Assembly (NCBI RefSeq): GCF_009755225.1
Contig: NZ_WQKZ01000003.1
Coordinates: 992,001-1,056,000 of the forward strand
Origin: Hymenobacter ginkgonis
GTDB taxonomy: Bacteria; Bacteroidota; Bacteroidia; Cytophagales; Hymenobacteraceae
Direction: 5' to 3'
DNA length: 64,000 bases
This document shows positions 25,319-33,761 of this stretch, piece after piece; the first letter of the stretch is position 1, and every line of letters begins with the position of its first letter. The translations under genes and the position numbers were made by a program. A model generated the notes under the pieces. It saw nothing but the letters and a program-made list of their open reading frames with translations. It did not search any database and was not told the DNA's origin.

Positions 25319-27460
25319 TTACATCTGGTCTTTGATAACGTTGACGGCTTCGCCAAGCGTAATGTCTTTGTTGAGGCCACGGGTAAAGCGCATCGAGCGG
25401 TTCACCTTCACTGAGTCGCCGCCCAGGGCAGTGCGGTCGGTATTCAGCGGCGCCAGGGCTAGCGGGGTAGCCGTCTTCTGGATGGCTTCGTACTTGTCCG
25501 ACTCGGCCTTGAGCTGGTGCTGGAAAGCGCGGTACTTGGTCAGGTTAAGCGATACCACCGTTTCGTCTTTGCGCTTGCGCAGAGTTTGCACCAGCTCGTT
25601 CATTTGCTGGAAGGCTGGGTTAGCTACCACGCGGGCCTTGCTATTAGCTTCAAGCTTGGCGTAGTTGGGCTGGTCGTCCCAGGGGCGGTAGCTGGCGGGC
25701 TTAATCTCGTCCCACTTCAGCGGGAAGTCCGACTCTTTTTCGCCCTGGTCGAGGTATGAATAAATGTCGGGCAGCACAATGTCGGAAGCTACGCCTTTAA
25801 ACTGAGTCGAGCCCCCAGTTACGCGGTAAAACTTTTGCATCGTGAACTTGAGCGAGCCAAAGGGCTTGAGGCTAGCCAGTTCTGGAGGCAGCGTTTCGTC
25901 GAGGTCAATAACGCGCTGCACAGTACCCTTACCGTAGGTGCTGGTGGTGCCCATAATAATGCCGCGCTTGTAATCCTGGATGGCAGCGGCCAGAATCTCG
26001 GAAGCCGAGGCACTGTGCTTGTTTACCAGCACTACGAGCGGGCCGCTATACTGCACGCGCGGGTCTTTATCGTTGAGCACCTGCGTGGTACCGCGGCTGT
26101 CGTGCACCTGCACCATGGGACCGCTGGGCAGGAAAAGCCCGGCCATCTCCACGGCGTCGTTGAGCGAGCCACCGCCGTTCTCGCGCAAATCAAATACGAC
26201 GCCTTTCACGCCTTCGGCCGTGAGCTTAGCTAGCTCCGTTTTGACGTCGGCAGCCGACGAGTGCGCGCCGGTGTCGTTAAAATCGGCATAGAAGGCAGGC
26301 AGGCGCAGGTAGCCGATTTTAACTCCGCTAGGGTCGTTGATAATGGCCGAGTGCGCGTAGGTTTCTTCTAACACCACCACGTCGCGGATAATGGAAATAA
26401 CTTTAGTCGAGCCATCGGCTTTTTTCACGGTCAGGCGCACCTCCGAGCCTTTCTTGCCCTTGATGAGCGGCACGGCCTTGGCCGTGTGCCAGCCCTCGAC
26501 GCTTACCGGCTCGGCCGCGCCCTGGGCCACCCGCAGAATGGCATCGCCTTTTTTCAGCTCGCCCTGTCGCGACGAAGCGGAGCCCGGAATGATGTCGGCC
26601 ACGTAAATCAGTCCGTCTTTTTCCTGCAGCGAAGCCCCAATGCCTTCAAACTGGCCGGTGAGCTGCTCGTCAAACTCGGCTTTGACTTTAGGTGCAAAAT
26701 ACTCGGTATGTGGGTCGTAGGTATTGGCAATGACGTTGGCGTAGTTGCTGAGCACCTCATTGGCGTCGGGCTGGTCGGCAAACTGCTCGTCGTAGTATTT
26801 GAGCACGCGCTTGCGGGCCTCCACCTCCATTTGAACGGGCGTGCGGTCGGGCTCGGCGGTGGCCGGCTCTTTAGCGAGGCTAGCCACTTTGACGCGGTCG
26901 TGGCGCTTGTCCTGCTCGTCCATCATTTCGGCCACGCGGGTCAGCGTTTCGTACTTCAGCAGCTTGCGCCACTGCTCGCGCTGGTCGGCAGAGGTGGCTG
27001 GGAAGGTAGCCTTCTCGAAGTCCGTCTGGATGGTCTCCTCGTTGTCAAACGTAAACGGCTTGGCCAGAATCTCGTGGGCCAGCGCCTGCATTTGCTTGGT
27101 ACGCTCGGTCATGAGCTTAGTGCTCACGTCGAGCAGCTCATGGGTGCCACGCTTGATTTCGTCGTCAATGTCAGTCTGATACTTCATCAGCTGCGCAACG
27201 TCGGACTGCAGTAGAAATTTTTTGCGGTAGTCCAAGCGCTTGAGACCTAGGTCGAACACGCGCTTGCTGAACGCATCGTCGATGCGCTCAGGCTGGTAAT
27301 GCGCCTGCGATAAGCCCTGCACGATGGTGCCAACCAGTATTTGCTCTTTACCGGGCGCCCCCTGCGGGCCGCTGTGTTCATAGAAGCGGTAAGACGCCAG
27401 CCCAAACACGGCGGCTACCAGGCCAGCGTAAGAGCCAATTTTGAGGCGAGGGGAAAACAT
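25319..27460 (-). CDS. prc: Tail-specific (carboxy-terminal processing) protease
   Basis: 713 residues, Prc/Tsp size. N-terminal membrane anchor (AGLVAAVFGLASYRFYE), a long helical vault domain, a PDZ domain (GIGASLQEKDGLIYVADIIP, GELKKGDAILRVAQG), then the S41 core with the catalytic Ser in NKHSASASEILAAAIQDYKR and the general-base Lys in TYGKGTVQRVIDL, and a C-terminal DUF3340-like region. Degrades periplasmic proteins from their C-termini. A TACATTTG -7 box precedes it. Confidence 0.95.
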   Translation of the reverse strand: MFSPRLKIGSYAGLVAAVFGLASYRFYEHSGPQGAPGKEQILVGTIVQGLSQAHYQPERIDDAFSKRVFDLGLKRLDYRKKFLLQSDVAQLMKYQTDIDDEIKRGTHELLDVSTKLMTERTKQMQALAHEILAKPFTFDNEETIQTDFEKATFPATSADQREQWRKLLKYETLTRVAEMMDEQDKRHDRVKVASLAKEPATAEPDRTPVQMEVEARKRVLKYYDEQFADQPDANEVLSNYANVIANTYDPHTEYFAPKVKAEFDEQLTGQFEGIGASLQEKDGLIYVADIIPGSASSRQGELKKGDAILRVAQGAAEPVSVEGWHTAKAVPLIKGKKGSEVRLTVKKADGSTKVISIIRDVVVLEETYAHSAIINDPSGVKIGYLRLPAFYADFNDTGAHSSAADVKTELAKLTAEGVKGVVFDLRENGGGSLNDAVEMAGLFLPSGPMVQVHDSRGTTQVLNDKDPRVQYSGPLVVLVNKHSASASEILAAAIQDYKRGIIMGTTSTYGKGTVQRVIDLDETLPPELASLKPFGSLKFTMQKFYRVTGGSTQFKGVASDIVLPDIYSYLDQGEKESDFPLKWDEIKPASYRPWDDQPNYAKLEANSKARVVANPAFQQMNELVQTLRKRKDETVVSLNLTKYRAFQHQLKAESDKYEAIQKTATPLALAPLNTDRTALGGDSVKVNRSMRFTRGLNKDITLGEAVNVIKDQM

Positions 27461-27483
27461 TTAGGAAGGAATTAAGAAGAAGC

Positions 27484-27491
27484 CAAATGTA
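27484..27491 (-). promoter_or_regulatory. prc promoter -7 element
   Basis: TACATTTG on the minus strand is an exact TAnnTTTG match 23 nt upstream of the prc ATG; a TTATTG about 16 nt further upstream may act as the -33 element. Confidence 0.5.
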
Positions 27492-27702
27492 GGTGGCAAC
27501 GGCCAGCCAATAATATGAGTAGTCGTTAGGTACGGCAAAAACACCGACGGGACTTGGATAAGTGCCGAAATAGCGGTCTTGTCCGCCTAATATACGGGCC
27601 CGCCAGGCAATAGGACAACTATCAAACCAGTCGTTTAAGTTTACTTTGCTGGCAGTCTATTTTTCGTGCTAGCGCAGGGCTATTTCTGCTACCCTCGCCG
27701 CC

Positions 27703-28661
27703 ACGCGCGCGGCCTTATTAGGCCTGGCTGTGGGCGATGCGCTGGGTGTACCCGTCGAGTTTATGGGGCGCGAAGCGCGGCGGCGCGACCCGGTGGTAGG
27801 GATGCGTGGCTACGGCACGCACCACCAACCGCCCGGCACGTGGTCAGACGATTCGTCGCTCACGTTTTGCCTGGCTGAAACGCTGGCCCGCCCCGCTGGC
27901 TGCACCACTGGCCCCGACCTGCGAGACTTTGCCCAGCGCGTCATCAAGTGGCTGCACTATGGCTCCTGGACGGCTACAGGCACCGTTTTTGATGTGGGAG
28001 GTGCCACTCGCACTGCTATCGGCCGGCTGCGCCAAGACATGGCACCCACGCTGGCCGGCCCCCGTGCCGAAGCCGATAATGGCAACGGCGCCCTAATGCG
28101 GATTTTGCCACTCCTATTTCATCAAACTTGGCAGGCTGAAACCTTGGATTTAAATGCTGCTTGGGCACTGACTGAGCAGGTGGCTAGCGTAACGCACGGC
28201 CACCCACGCTCCACGCTCGGCTGCTTTTTATACTTGCTAGTGGCGAGGGGGGTAGGGCAGGGCCTGGCACCCCTTGCTGCCTATGAGCATATGCGCCTTC
28301 TGGTGGCTCCTTGGCTACGTATGGGCACCCTCCCCGCACCCTCCCCGCCGTGGTCGAAGATACCTATTACCAGCGGGTGCTGGATGGTACCTTGCCCACG
28401 CTGCCCGCAGCCCAACTTTCTGCTTCCGGCTACGTGGTGCACACCCTTGAGGCAGCCTTGTGGTGCCTGCTTCGGCACGACACCTACGCCGCCACGGTGC
28501 TGGCAGCTATCAACCTCGGCGACGATACCGATACGACCGGCGCGGTAGCTGGCGGCTTGGCGGGCCTAGCTTATGGCGAGGAGGCCATTCCGGGCGAGTG
28601 GCTAGCCGTGCTGGCCCGCCGGGCCGATATAGAAAACTTGGCGGCCCGCTTAGCAGCGTAA
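27703..28661 (+). pseudogene. ADP-ribosylglycohydrolase, frameshifted by an 11-bp duplication
   Basis: DraG/ADPRG family: LGLAVGDALGVPVEFMGREA, PGTWSDDSSLTFCLAE (metal-binding Thr/Asp/Asp), NGNGALMRILPLLF, VTHGHPRSTLG, then in another frame ALWCLLRHDTYAATVLAAIN and LGDDTDTTGAVAGGLAGLAYG (second metal site). The frame break is a tandem CACCCTCCCCG repeat at 28326-28347; removing one unit restores WLRMGTLPAVVEDTYYQRVL in frame. The expected start Met is ACG at 27703 (TRAALLGLAVGD); GTG at 27730 would truncate the fold. Role would be removal of ADP-ribose from modified targets. Confidence 0.88.
28326..28347. repeat. 11-bp tandem duplication inside the ADPRG gene
   Basis: CACCCTCCCCG twice in tandem (28326-28336, 28337-28347). 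11 is not a multiple of 3, so it alone explains the frameshift. Confidence 0.9.
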
Positions 28662-28704
28662 GTGCCCTGCTCGCTGCCAGGGGGGTAGGGCTCGCTGCCC
28701 GGCA

Positions 28705-29586
28705 CTACTCGCCCCCTACAGCCGCCGCTGGCTGGCGGGCCGTGAGCGTGGCGCCCGCACTGGCGATTACCACGAGCCCCACGGCTACCCACTGGCTAGG
28801 CGTGAGACGTTCGTGCAGAAAAAGCAAACCGCAGATGGCCGCCGCCGCGGGCTCTATGCTCATGAGAATGCTAAAAGTGCGCGTAGGCAATGACTTGAGA
28901 GCTTGCATTTCGAGGGTGAAAGGCAAGGCGCTGGAAAGCAATGCCAGCGCTGCCCCCGCGCCCAGTAGGCGCGGGGTAAGTACGTTCAATTGCCCGCTGG
29001 CGAGCCCAAACGGTAAGATGGCCAACGTGGCAAATAACATACCTACCGCCACGGCCGTGTTGCCGGGCAGCACCTGCGATACCCGCCCGCCCAGCACAAT
29101 GTATATCGCCCAGCACGCGCCCGCCGCTAGCGCCAGCAGCATTCCCAGTACATCGATGCCGTGGCCGCTCCAGGGGGCGATGAGGGCAATGCCTACCCCC
29201 GCCAGCAGCGCCCACCCTACATCGAGCAAGCGGCGCGAGCCGGCCAGCGCCACCAGCAGCGGCCCCACAAACTCCAGCGTGACGCCCAGGCCCAGTGGCA
29301 CGCGCGCCAACGCACAGTAAAACAAGAAGTTCATGGTGCCCAGTGCGATGCCGTAGGGCACTACGGCCCGCCACTGCGCGGCCCGCAGCTGGCCGAGCCG
29401 GGGGCGCACAGCCACCAGCAGCATCAGGGCCGATAAGCCAATGCGCAGGCTGGCAGTGCCCGCCGCTCCCACCACCGGAAACAACCCCTTGGCAATGGCG
29501 GCGCCACCTTGTACACTTAAAATAGCCAGCAACACGGCCGGTACTGGGGGTAGCGAAAAACGACGAGAATCAGGCATCAAATTCAA
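28705..29586 (-). CDS. EamA/DMT-family exporter, RhtA-like
   Basis: 293 residues with ten predicted membrane helices arranged as two EamA repeats. RhtA-like features: VQGGAAIAKGLFPVVGAAGT near the N-terminus, FYCALARVPLGLGVTLEFVGPL, SSALPFTLEMQALKSLPTRT and SILMSIEPAAAAICGLLFL. The family exports threonine and homoserine or related amino acids. A second ATG at 29577 is a possible start. Convergent with the broken ADPRG gene 43 nt away. Confidence 0.87.
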   Translation of the reverse strand: MNLMPDSRRFSLPPVPAVLLAILSVQGGAAIAKGLFPVVGAAGTASLRIGLSALMLLVAVRPRLGQLRAAQWRAVVPYGIALGTMNFLFYCALARVPLGLGVTLEFVGPLLVALAGSRRLLDVGWALLAGVGIALIAPWSGHGIDVLGMLLALAAGACWAIYIVLGGRVSQVLPGNTAVAVGMLFATLAILPFGLASGQLNVLTPRLLGAGAALALLSSALPFTLEMQALKSLPTRTFSILMSIEPAAAAICGLLFLHERLTPSQWVAVGLVVIASAGATLTARQPAAAVGGE

Positions 29587-29674
29587 CTAGCGAACCTGAC
29601 CAGCGCCAGGCAAAGCTTACTGCCCACGGGCAGGGTAGGGGGAGTAACTAAGGCGCTGGAGGCCAGCGGGGGCG

Positions 29675-30388
29675 TCAGACTACTTGCGCCTGAATTTGCT
29701 CGGTGAGTACCGCAATGACGCGTAAAATCTCCTCCTGCGTCGATTGCTGGTACGCTAGGGCCGCCGGGCTATCCTCCTGCTCCTCCCAATTAGCTAAGGC
29801 TGCTAGGGTTTCTAGGCGCGTAACGGAGGTGTCGATGCGGGTATAAATACGCTCCCAAAGCTGCTGGTTCCAGGTGGGTTGTTGTTGCAGGTGCAGCCGC
29901 AAATCGAGTAGGCTCATCACCACAGCAGCAAGCCGCTCCAGAATGGCCGCCTCCGCCGAGCTGAAGGACCGGGGCTTTTGGTCAATCACGCACAGCACCC
30001 CAATTGGATAGCCATCGTGGGTGCGCAGGGCGCTACCAGCGTAAAAACCGAGGCTAAGCTCATGCACCAGCGTAGGGTTTATCAGGTCGCAGGGTTGGTC
30101 GTGCAGGTTTTCAAATACACTGGTTTCCTGGTTTAGCATGGCTACCGAGCACAGGGTTTGCCAGCGGTTCACGCGGTCCATTGCCGGGTCTAGCCCGTAG
30201 TTGAGCCCAAAGCGCACCTCATTTTCCTCCACAAAAGCAATGATGCCAATCGGCACGTTGAATAGTTTGGCTGTCAGGCGCACGAGCTCCGCGAAGGTTT
30301 CGTCCCGCATCGTGTTAAAAAGCTGGTACGGCCGCAACGCTTGTAAGCGCCGGGCTTCGGCTAGTGGCAGGGGGGTAGGGTTTTCCAT
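29675..30388 (-). CDS. GAF-domain sensor protein
   Basis: 237 residues. Residues about 20-165 form one GAF domain (RPYQLFNTMRDETFAELVRL, ALRTHDGYPIGVLCVIDQ, LERLAAVVMSLLDLRL), of the type common at the N-terminus of Bacteroidota kinases. The remaining 70 residues are helical without a kinase or output domain. A ligand or light/redox sensor acting in trans is possible. No partner gene adjoins it. Confidence 0.8.
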   Translation of the reverse strand: MENPTPLPLAEARRLQALRPYQLFNTMRDETFAELVRLTAKLFNVPIGIIAFVEENEVRFGLNYGLDPAMDRVNRWQTLCSVAMLNQETSVFENLHDQPCDLINPTLVHELSLGFYAGSALRTHDGYPIGVLCVIDQKPRSFSSAEAAILERLAAVVMSLLDLRLHLQQQPTWNQQLWERIYTRIDTSVTRLETLAALANWEEQEDSPAALAYQQSTQEEILRVIAVLTEQIQAQVV

Positions 30389-30687
30389 AGGCAGGCGTAG
30401 AGCTAACTAGCGAAGGCCACGCCAACTTATTGACTGCCCTACCCTATGGGTAGCTGCGCAGGAAGGCATCAGAAAGCAGTAAGACGCAGCTAATAGCGGC
30501 AATCTGCTGGTGCCGGTGCCTACACCTCACTAGCTACTTACCACAGTGGTTGTTTCGCACCGCAAAGGTAAGCTTAGGCGGCGCGTGGCTTGCCAAATTT
30601 CTTGTCTAGTGCAGCTAGAGCAAGCAGTAATACTAGGCAGTTGCGTCAGGCAAGATGGTTAGTTAGGGGGCCAGGGACCAGCTTCAT

Positions 30688-31056
30688 TTACAGTGGCTCG
30701 CTGGCGAAAAGCGGCTGAGGGCTAGGTAGTAAGGTAGCCCACAGCAGAGGGGTAGCCGCTTGCTGGGCCGATAGCTCGCAGCGCAATTTAGCGAGTTCAG
30801 TCTCTGAACTCAGGAATTTGGTTTGAGCAGACTCAATAATTTCCTGAGCTTGGGCTGTAGCGGCTGGCGAGGGCGTTTCACCTTGTAGCAAGTGCCGCAT
30901 AAGCTGAAACTCAATCAGGCGCAGGTGGGCTTCCACCTCCAAGATATCGGTATTCGGTTCGCTTAGTGCTATATATAGCCGAACGCTGCGCCGCAATAAG
31001 GTTTGCCAAAGCACACTACCTGTGCGAGCAAAGGCAGCTAATCGGTCACTTTCCAT
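30688..31056 (-). CDS. Unknown helical protein
   Basis: 122 residues from the ATG at 31056 (MESDRLAAFARTGSVLWQTL); an upstream TTG at 31101 would add 15 residues. Entirely alpha-helical in appearance, with Leu/Ala-rich amphipathic stretches (VEAHLRLIEFQLMRHLLQGE, TELAKLRCELSAQQ). No family recognised. Flanked by non-coding stretches of 300-400 nt. Confidence 0.5.
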   Translation of the reverse strand: MESDRLAAFARTGSVLWQTLLRRSVRLYIALSEPNTDILEVEAHLRLIEFQLMRHLLQGETPSPAATAQAQEIIESAQTKFLSSETELAKLRCELSAQQAATPLLWATLLPSPQPLFASEPL

Positions 31057-31470
31057 AGAATAATCTTCTACGGATAGCGCTGGTAAAATGTTGTAAAACA
31101 AGTATTTTTGCTATTAATTAGCAAAATAGTAGCACTCCAAAACTCGTTGCCCACCTGCCGGGCTAGCTGCTCAATTAGTGAGTGAGCTAGCCACGCAAAT
31201 CCATAAGTTGAGCTTTTCGCCCAAGTTGCCTTGAAACTGGTAGAAGATTGAGAACCTATCCGCAGCGTAAGTCTGCACCTTAAAATTGTTTAAGGTGGGA
31301 CGGAAATAAGGTGATGGCAAATTCAAATTATTTGGTTAGCTTGCAAGTAAGTTCTGAGAATGATGAAACTAAATGCTTAGAACTGACGTGATAGAATAAA
31401 GCTCGTCACGAAAGTGTCAGACTGCCCGGCTCCCCGCCACCGATTACATTCGCCTCTTTTTTTCCCACCC
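31057..31470. other. AT-rich intergenic region
   Basis: About 410 nt between divergent small genes, clearly more AT-rich than the surroundings, so probably carrying promoters both ways. No reliable -33/-7 pair could be fixed and no gene is seen. Confidence 0.4.
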
Positions 31471-31728
31471 ATGTCCATCGCATTCTACCCGCTCAAGTCG
31501 GGCCAGCTGCCTTTTGATGGCCGCTCCATCCTACTTGGCACTGGGCTATACTGTTTACTAGTATTAGCTCCGCTTGCTCTCAAGTTATTAGGCATCAGTG
31601 ATATATCTGCCCTGTCGTGGTGGTGGATTACGATGCCTTTTTGGGGTCCGTGGCTGCTTATCCTACCCCTGTCACTGGCCTTGGGAGTGGTGAGCATGGG
31701 CCGCTTGCTTGCCCCTCTGCTTCGCTAA
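31471..31728 (+). CDS. Small membrane protein, unknown
   Basis: 85 residues from the ATG at 31471 (MSIAFYPLKSGQLPFDG). Two membrane helices: GTGLYCLLVLAPLALKLLG and a second around PFWGPWLLILPLSLALGVVS. No family recognised. The 57 nt of open frame upstream are judged untranslated because the second Met is followed by the more typical N-terminus. Confidence 0.5.
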   Translation: MSIAFYPLKSGQLPFDGRSILLGTGLYCLLVLAPLALKLLGISDISALSWWWITMPFWGPWLLILPLSLALGVVSMGRLLAPLLR

Positions 31729-32076
31729 GCGCCACATTCGCAGCATTAAGCACTATAAGCAGCCCTACGCAATGCTAGTCATTGCTGGCCGCTAGTGCTT
31801 TAATGTTTAGCTAGCTAAATCGTGACTGGCGTGGGCCCGGCTACTCATATTTGTGCGCCATATAGTAGGCTTGCCAGGTAGCGGCTTGGGCCATGCAGAC
31901 TGGTAGCGCGTAGGAAAAGAGAATAGCTACGTATCGGCTGAGGAGTGCGCCACTGCCAGTTTACCCCCGACGAAGACGTTCGAGGAAAGCGTTGGCACCA
32001 GTATGGCTACATCTAGTGGATGGTTGCATCCTTAGTGTAGAGTGCCTACTGCACCACTCATACGTGTGGCAAGTAC
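31729..32076. other. Intergenic, nothing assigned
   Basis: 350 nt between the small membrane gene and a convergent small gene. No coding signal, hairpin or repeat that I can support. Confidence 0.4.
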
Positions 32077-32283
32077 TTAAACGGTCACCAACTGATACTC
32101 ATACAGCGCAACCATTACGCGGCCCCGCCCTTGGAGCAACTCGTTGGCTTCCTCTAAGGAGATGTGTCCGAGCACGTAATTGGTGAGCAGTTGCAATTCT
32201 TGCTCGCTGGGGTTGGGGGTAATCACTGAGAGGGAATTCAGGACTTGGCGAACGGCACTGATGCGACTTGTCTTCGAGGTCAT
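32077..32283 (-). CDS. Small protein, weakly antitoxin-VbhA-like
   Basis: 68 residues from the ATG at 32283 (MTSKTSRISAVRQVLNSLSV). The segment PSEQELQLLTNYVLGHISLEEANELL resembles the helical core of VbhA-type antitoxins (x-x-Y-x-x-G-x-I-S/T-x-E-E), but no Fic-domain toxin is present nearby, so this is weak. Composition is otherwise ordinary. Could be an orphan regulator. Confidence 0.45.
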   Translation of the reverse strand: MTSKTSRISAVRQVLNSLSVITPNPSEQELQLLTNYVLGHISLEEANELLQGRGRVMVALYEYQLVTV

Positions 32284-32664
32284 AAATAGAGCGTGCTGTA
32301 GAAGCGCAGCGGGTGGGTTGTAGTACCAGCCCAGTAGCTGAGATGCCAGCAAATTGCCTCCAAATAAGCAGGGTGAAAAATCACCTCTCTAAGTAGGCTC
32401 ATAATCTATCCAAACGCTTGCTTTTCGTATGCCAGCAGTTGCCCTGCGTGTGTAGACGGCCCCGGCTAATTGCCCACTCGTAATTTGATTGCAGCCTCTA
32501 AAAGCTGCTCACTGAGGTGGAAAATACCGCCTACACGCCCCGGGCATCAAATGAATTTGCCCAGCGCTAGGCAGTAAGCTTGCAGCGCCTAGCCTTTTTG
32601 CTAAGAGCGACAGTGCATTAAGCAGCCGCTATATTAGCTAGGCCTGGGCTGTGGATAGCAGCCA
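32284..32664. other. Intergenic, nothing assigned
   Basis: 380 nt between the ECF sigma gene stop and the small gene. An anti-sigma gene is often found here in related genomes, but no open frame of suitable length or composition is present. Confidence 0.45.
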
Positions 32665-33204
32665 TTACCTTATGGCCAGCCCAAGGGTACGAATGATGCG
32701 GCCAATACGCGACTTCACCGTGCCCAAAGGCAACTGCAATTCTTCGGCTGCCTCCGTATGCGTGAAGCCTTTGAGATACAAGGTTTCGAGCAACTGCCGG
32801 TCGCTCGAGTTGAGCAAAGCCAGCCAATCGCGCACACCAATATGGTCAGGATTAAACGAGGGGGTAGCCCGTAGGGTGGCGGCCAACTCCGTTGTTAGTG
32901 GGTGCGTGCGCTGGGCATCGAGGCGCAATTGCCGCAAGCGGTCGATGGCCAAATTTCGGCCAATATTTAGTGCCCAAGTAAAGAGGCGGCCTTTGCTGCT
33001 ATCATAGGTTGGAAAGGCCAGCCAAAATTTGAGCATGCACTCTTGTAGGATGTCTTCGGCCAATTCATCTTGCTTGACAATCCGCCAAATAGTGGCATAC
33101 AGTGCTTTCTTATAGTTGGTGTAAAAATACGTCATCGCCGTTTCATCACGAGCGTACAGGCGATTAATAAGTTGATTTTCAGTTTCTTTCTCTAATATTT
33201 TCAC
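32665..33204 (-). CDS. ECF-type RNA polymerase sigma factor
   Basis: 179 residues. Region 2: YTNYKKALYATIWRIV, AEDILQECMLKFWLAFPTYD, GRLFTWALNIGRNLAIDRLR. Region 4: LLETLYLKGFTHTEAAEELQ with PLGTVKSRIGRIIRTLGL. Similar to SigK-like ECF factors in Bacteroidota. Regulated normally by a co-encoded anti-sigma factor, which is missing here. Start MKILEKETENQLINRLY is typical for the family. Confidence 0.93.
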   Translation of the reverse strand: MKILEKETENQLINRLYARDETAMTYFYTNYKKALYATIWRIVKQDELAEDILQECMLKFWLAFPTYDSSKGRLFTWALNIGRNLAIDRLRQLRLDAQRTHPLTTELAATLRATPSFNPDHIGVRDWLALLNSSDRQLLETLYLKGFTHTEAAEELQLPLGTVKSRIGRIIRTLGLAIR

Positions 33205-33761
33205 TAGCTGGCAACAGGAAGATTAGTGGGCCACCTACGGTCCACTTCCTTGCGGTGGATTGTAACGGAAAGAAATTAAATAAATAATTTTTCGGAACTT
33301 ATTTCAACGATAATTGCTCAGTTTTGAGGCAAGATAATAGCGAATAGATGAGGTTATCCCAACCATGTAGCCGCTCACTAGCAGCCCTTACAGGTTACAC
33401 CGGCCTAAGAAGGTAGATTATCAAAGCTGGCTCCAACTTGGAGGGGTAGAGTGACCTAGCTCAAGCACCTAGGAAAGCGAATCGACGCTTTAAAATCAAG
33501 GTTCGTTAAGCTGAGCGAACCGAGCTATGCCCCCTTCGCAAGCAGCGCGCCCTGGCCCCGCCGCGAAATAAGATGTTCCCGATAGCCGGCGCTAGCAAAC
33601 CCGAAATGTGCTCGCCAATTACAAACGCTAGTTGCTGGCTGTAAAGACCGATTTTTACATTTCGCGGCTCGCGTAGGGTAAGGGCTGGCGCACTTGATTG
33701 AGTGCCAGCGTGGCTACTACCCCCGGCGCGACGGCCAGCTCACTTATCCTAGCGCCTCACC
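33205..33761. other. Intergenic, nothing assigned
   Basis: 560 nt. The part next to the sigma gene (33205-33340) is AT-rich and likely holds its promoter; I could not fix the elements. The remainder is GC-rich without an open frame or a recognisable repeat. Confidence 0.4.

Noticed and set aside
25319..27214. Long plus-strand frames opposite prc
   Set aside because: Antisense shadows of a well-defined protease gene, no family signal.
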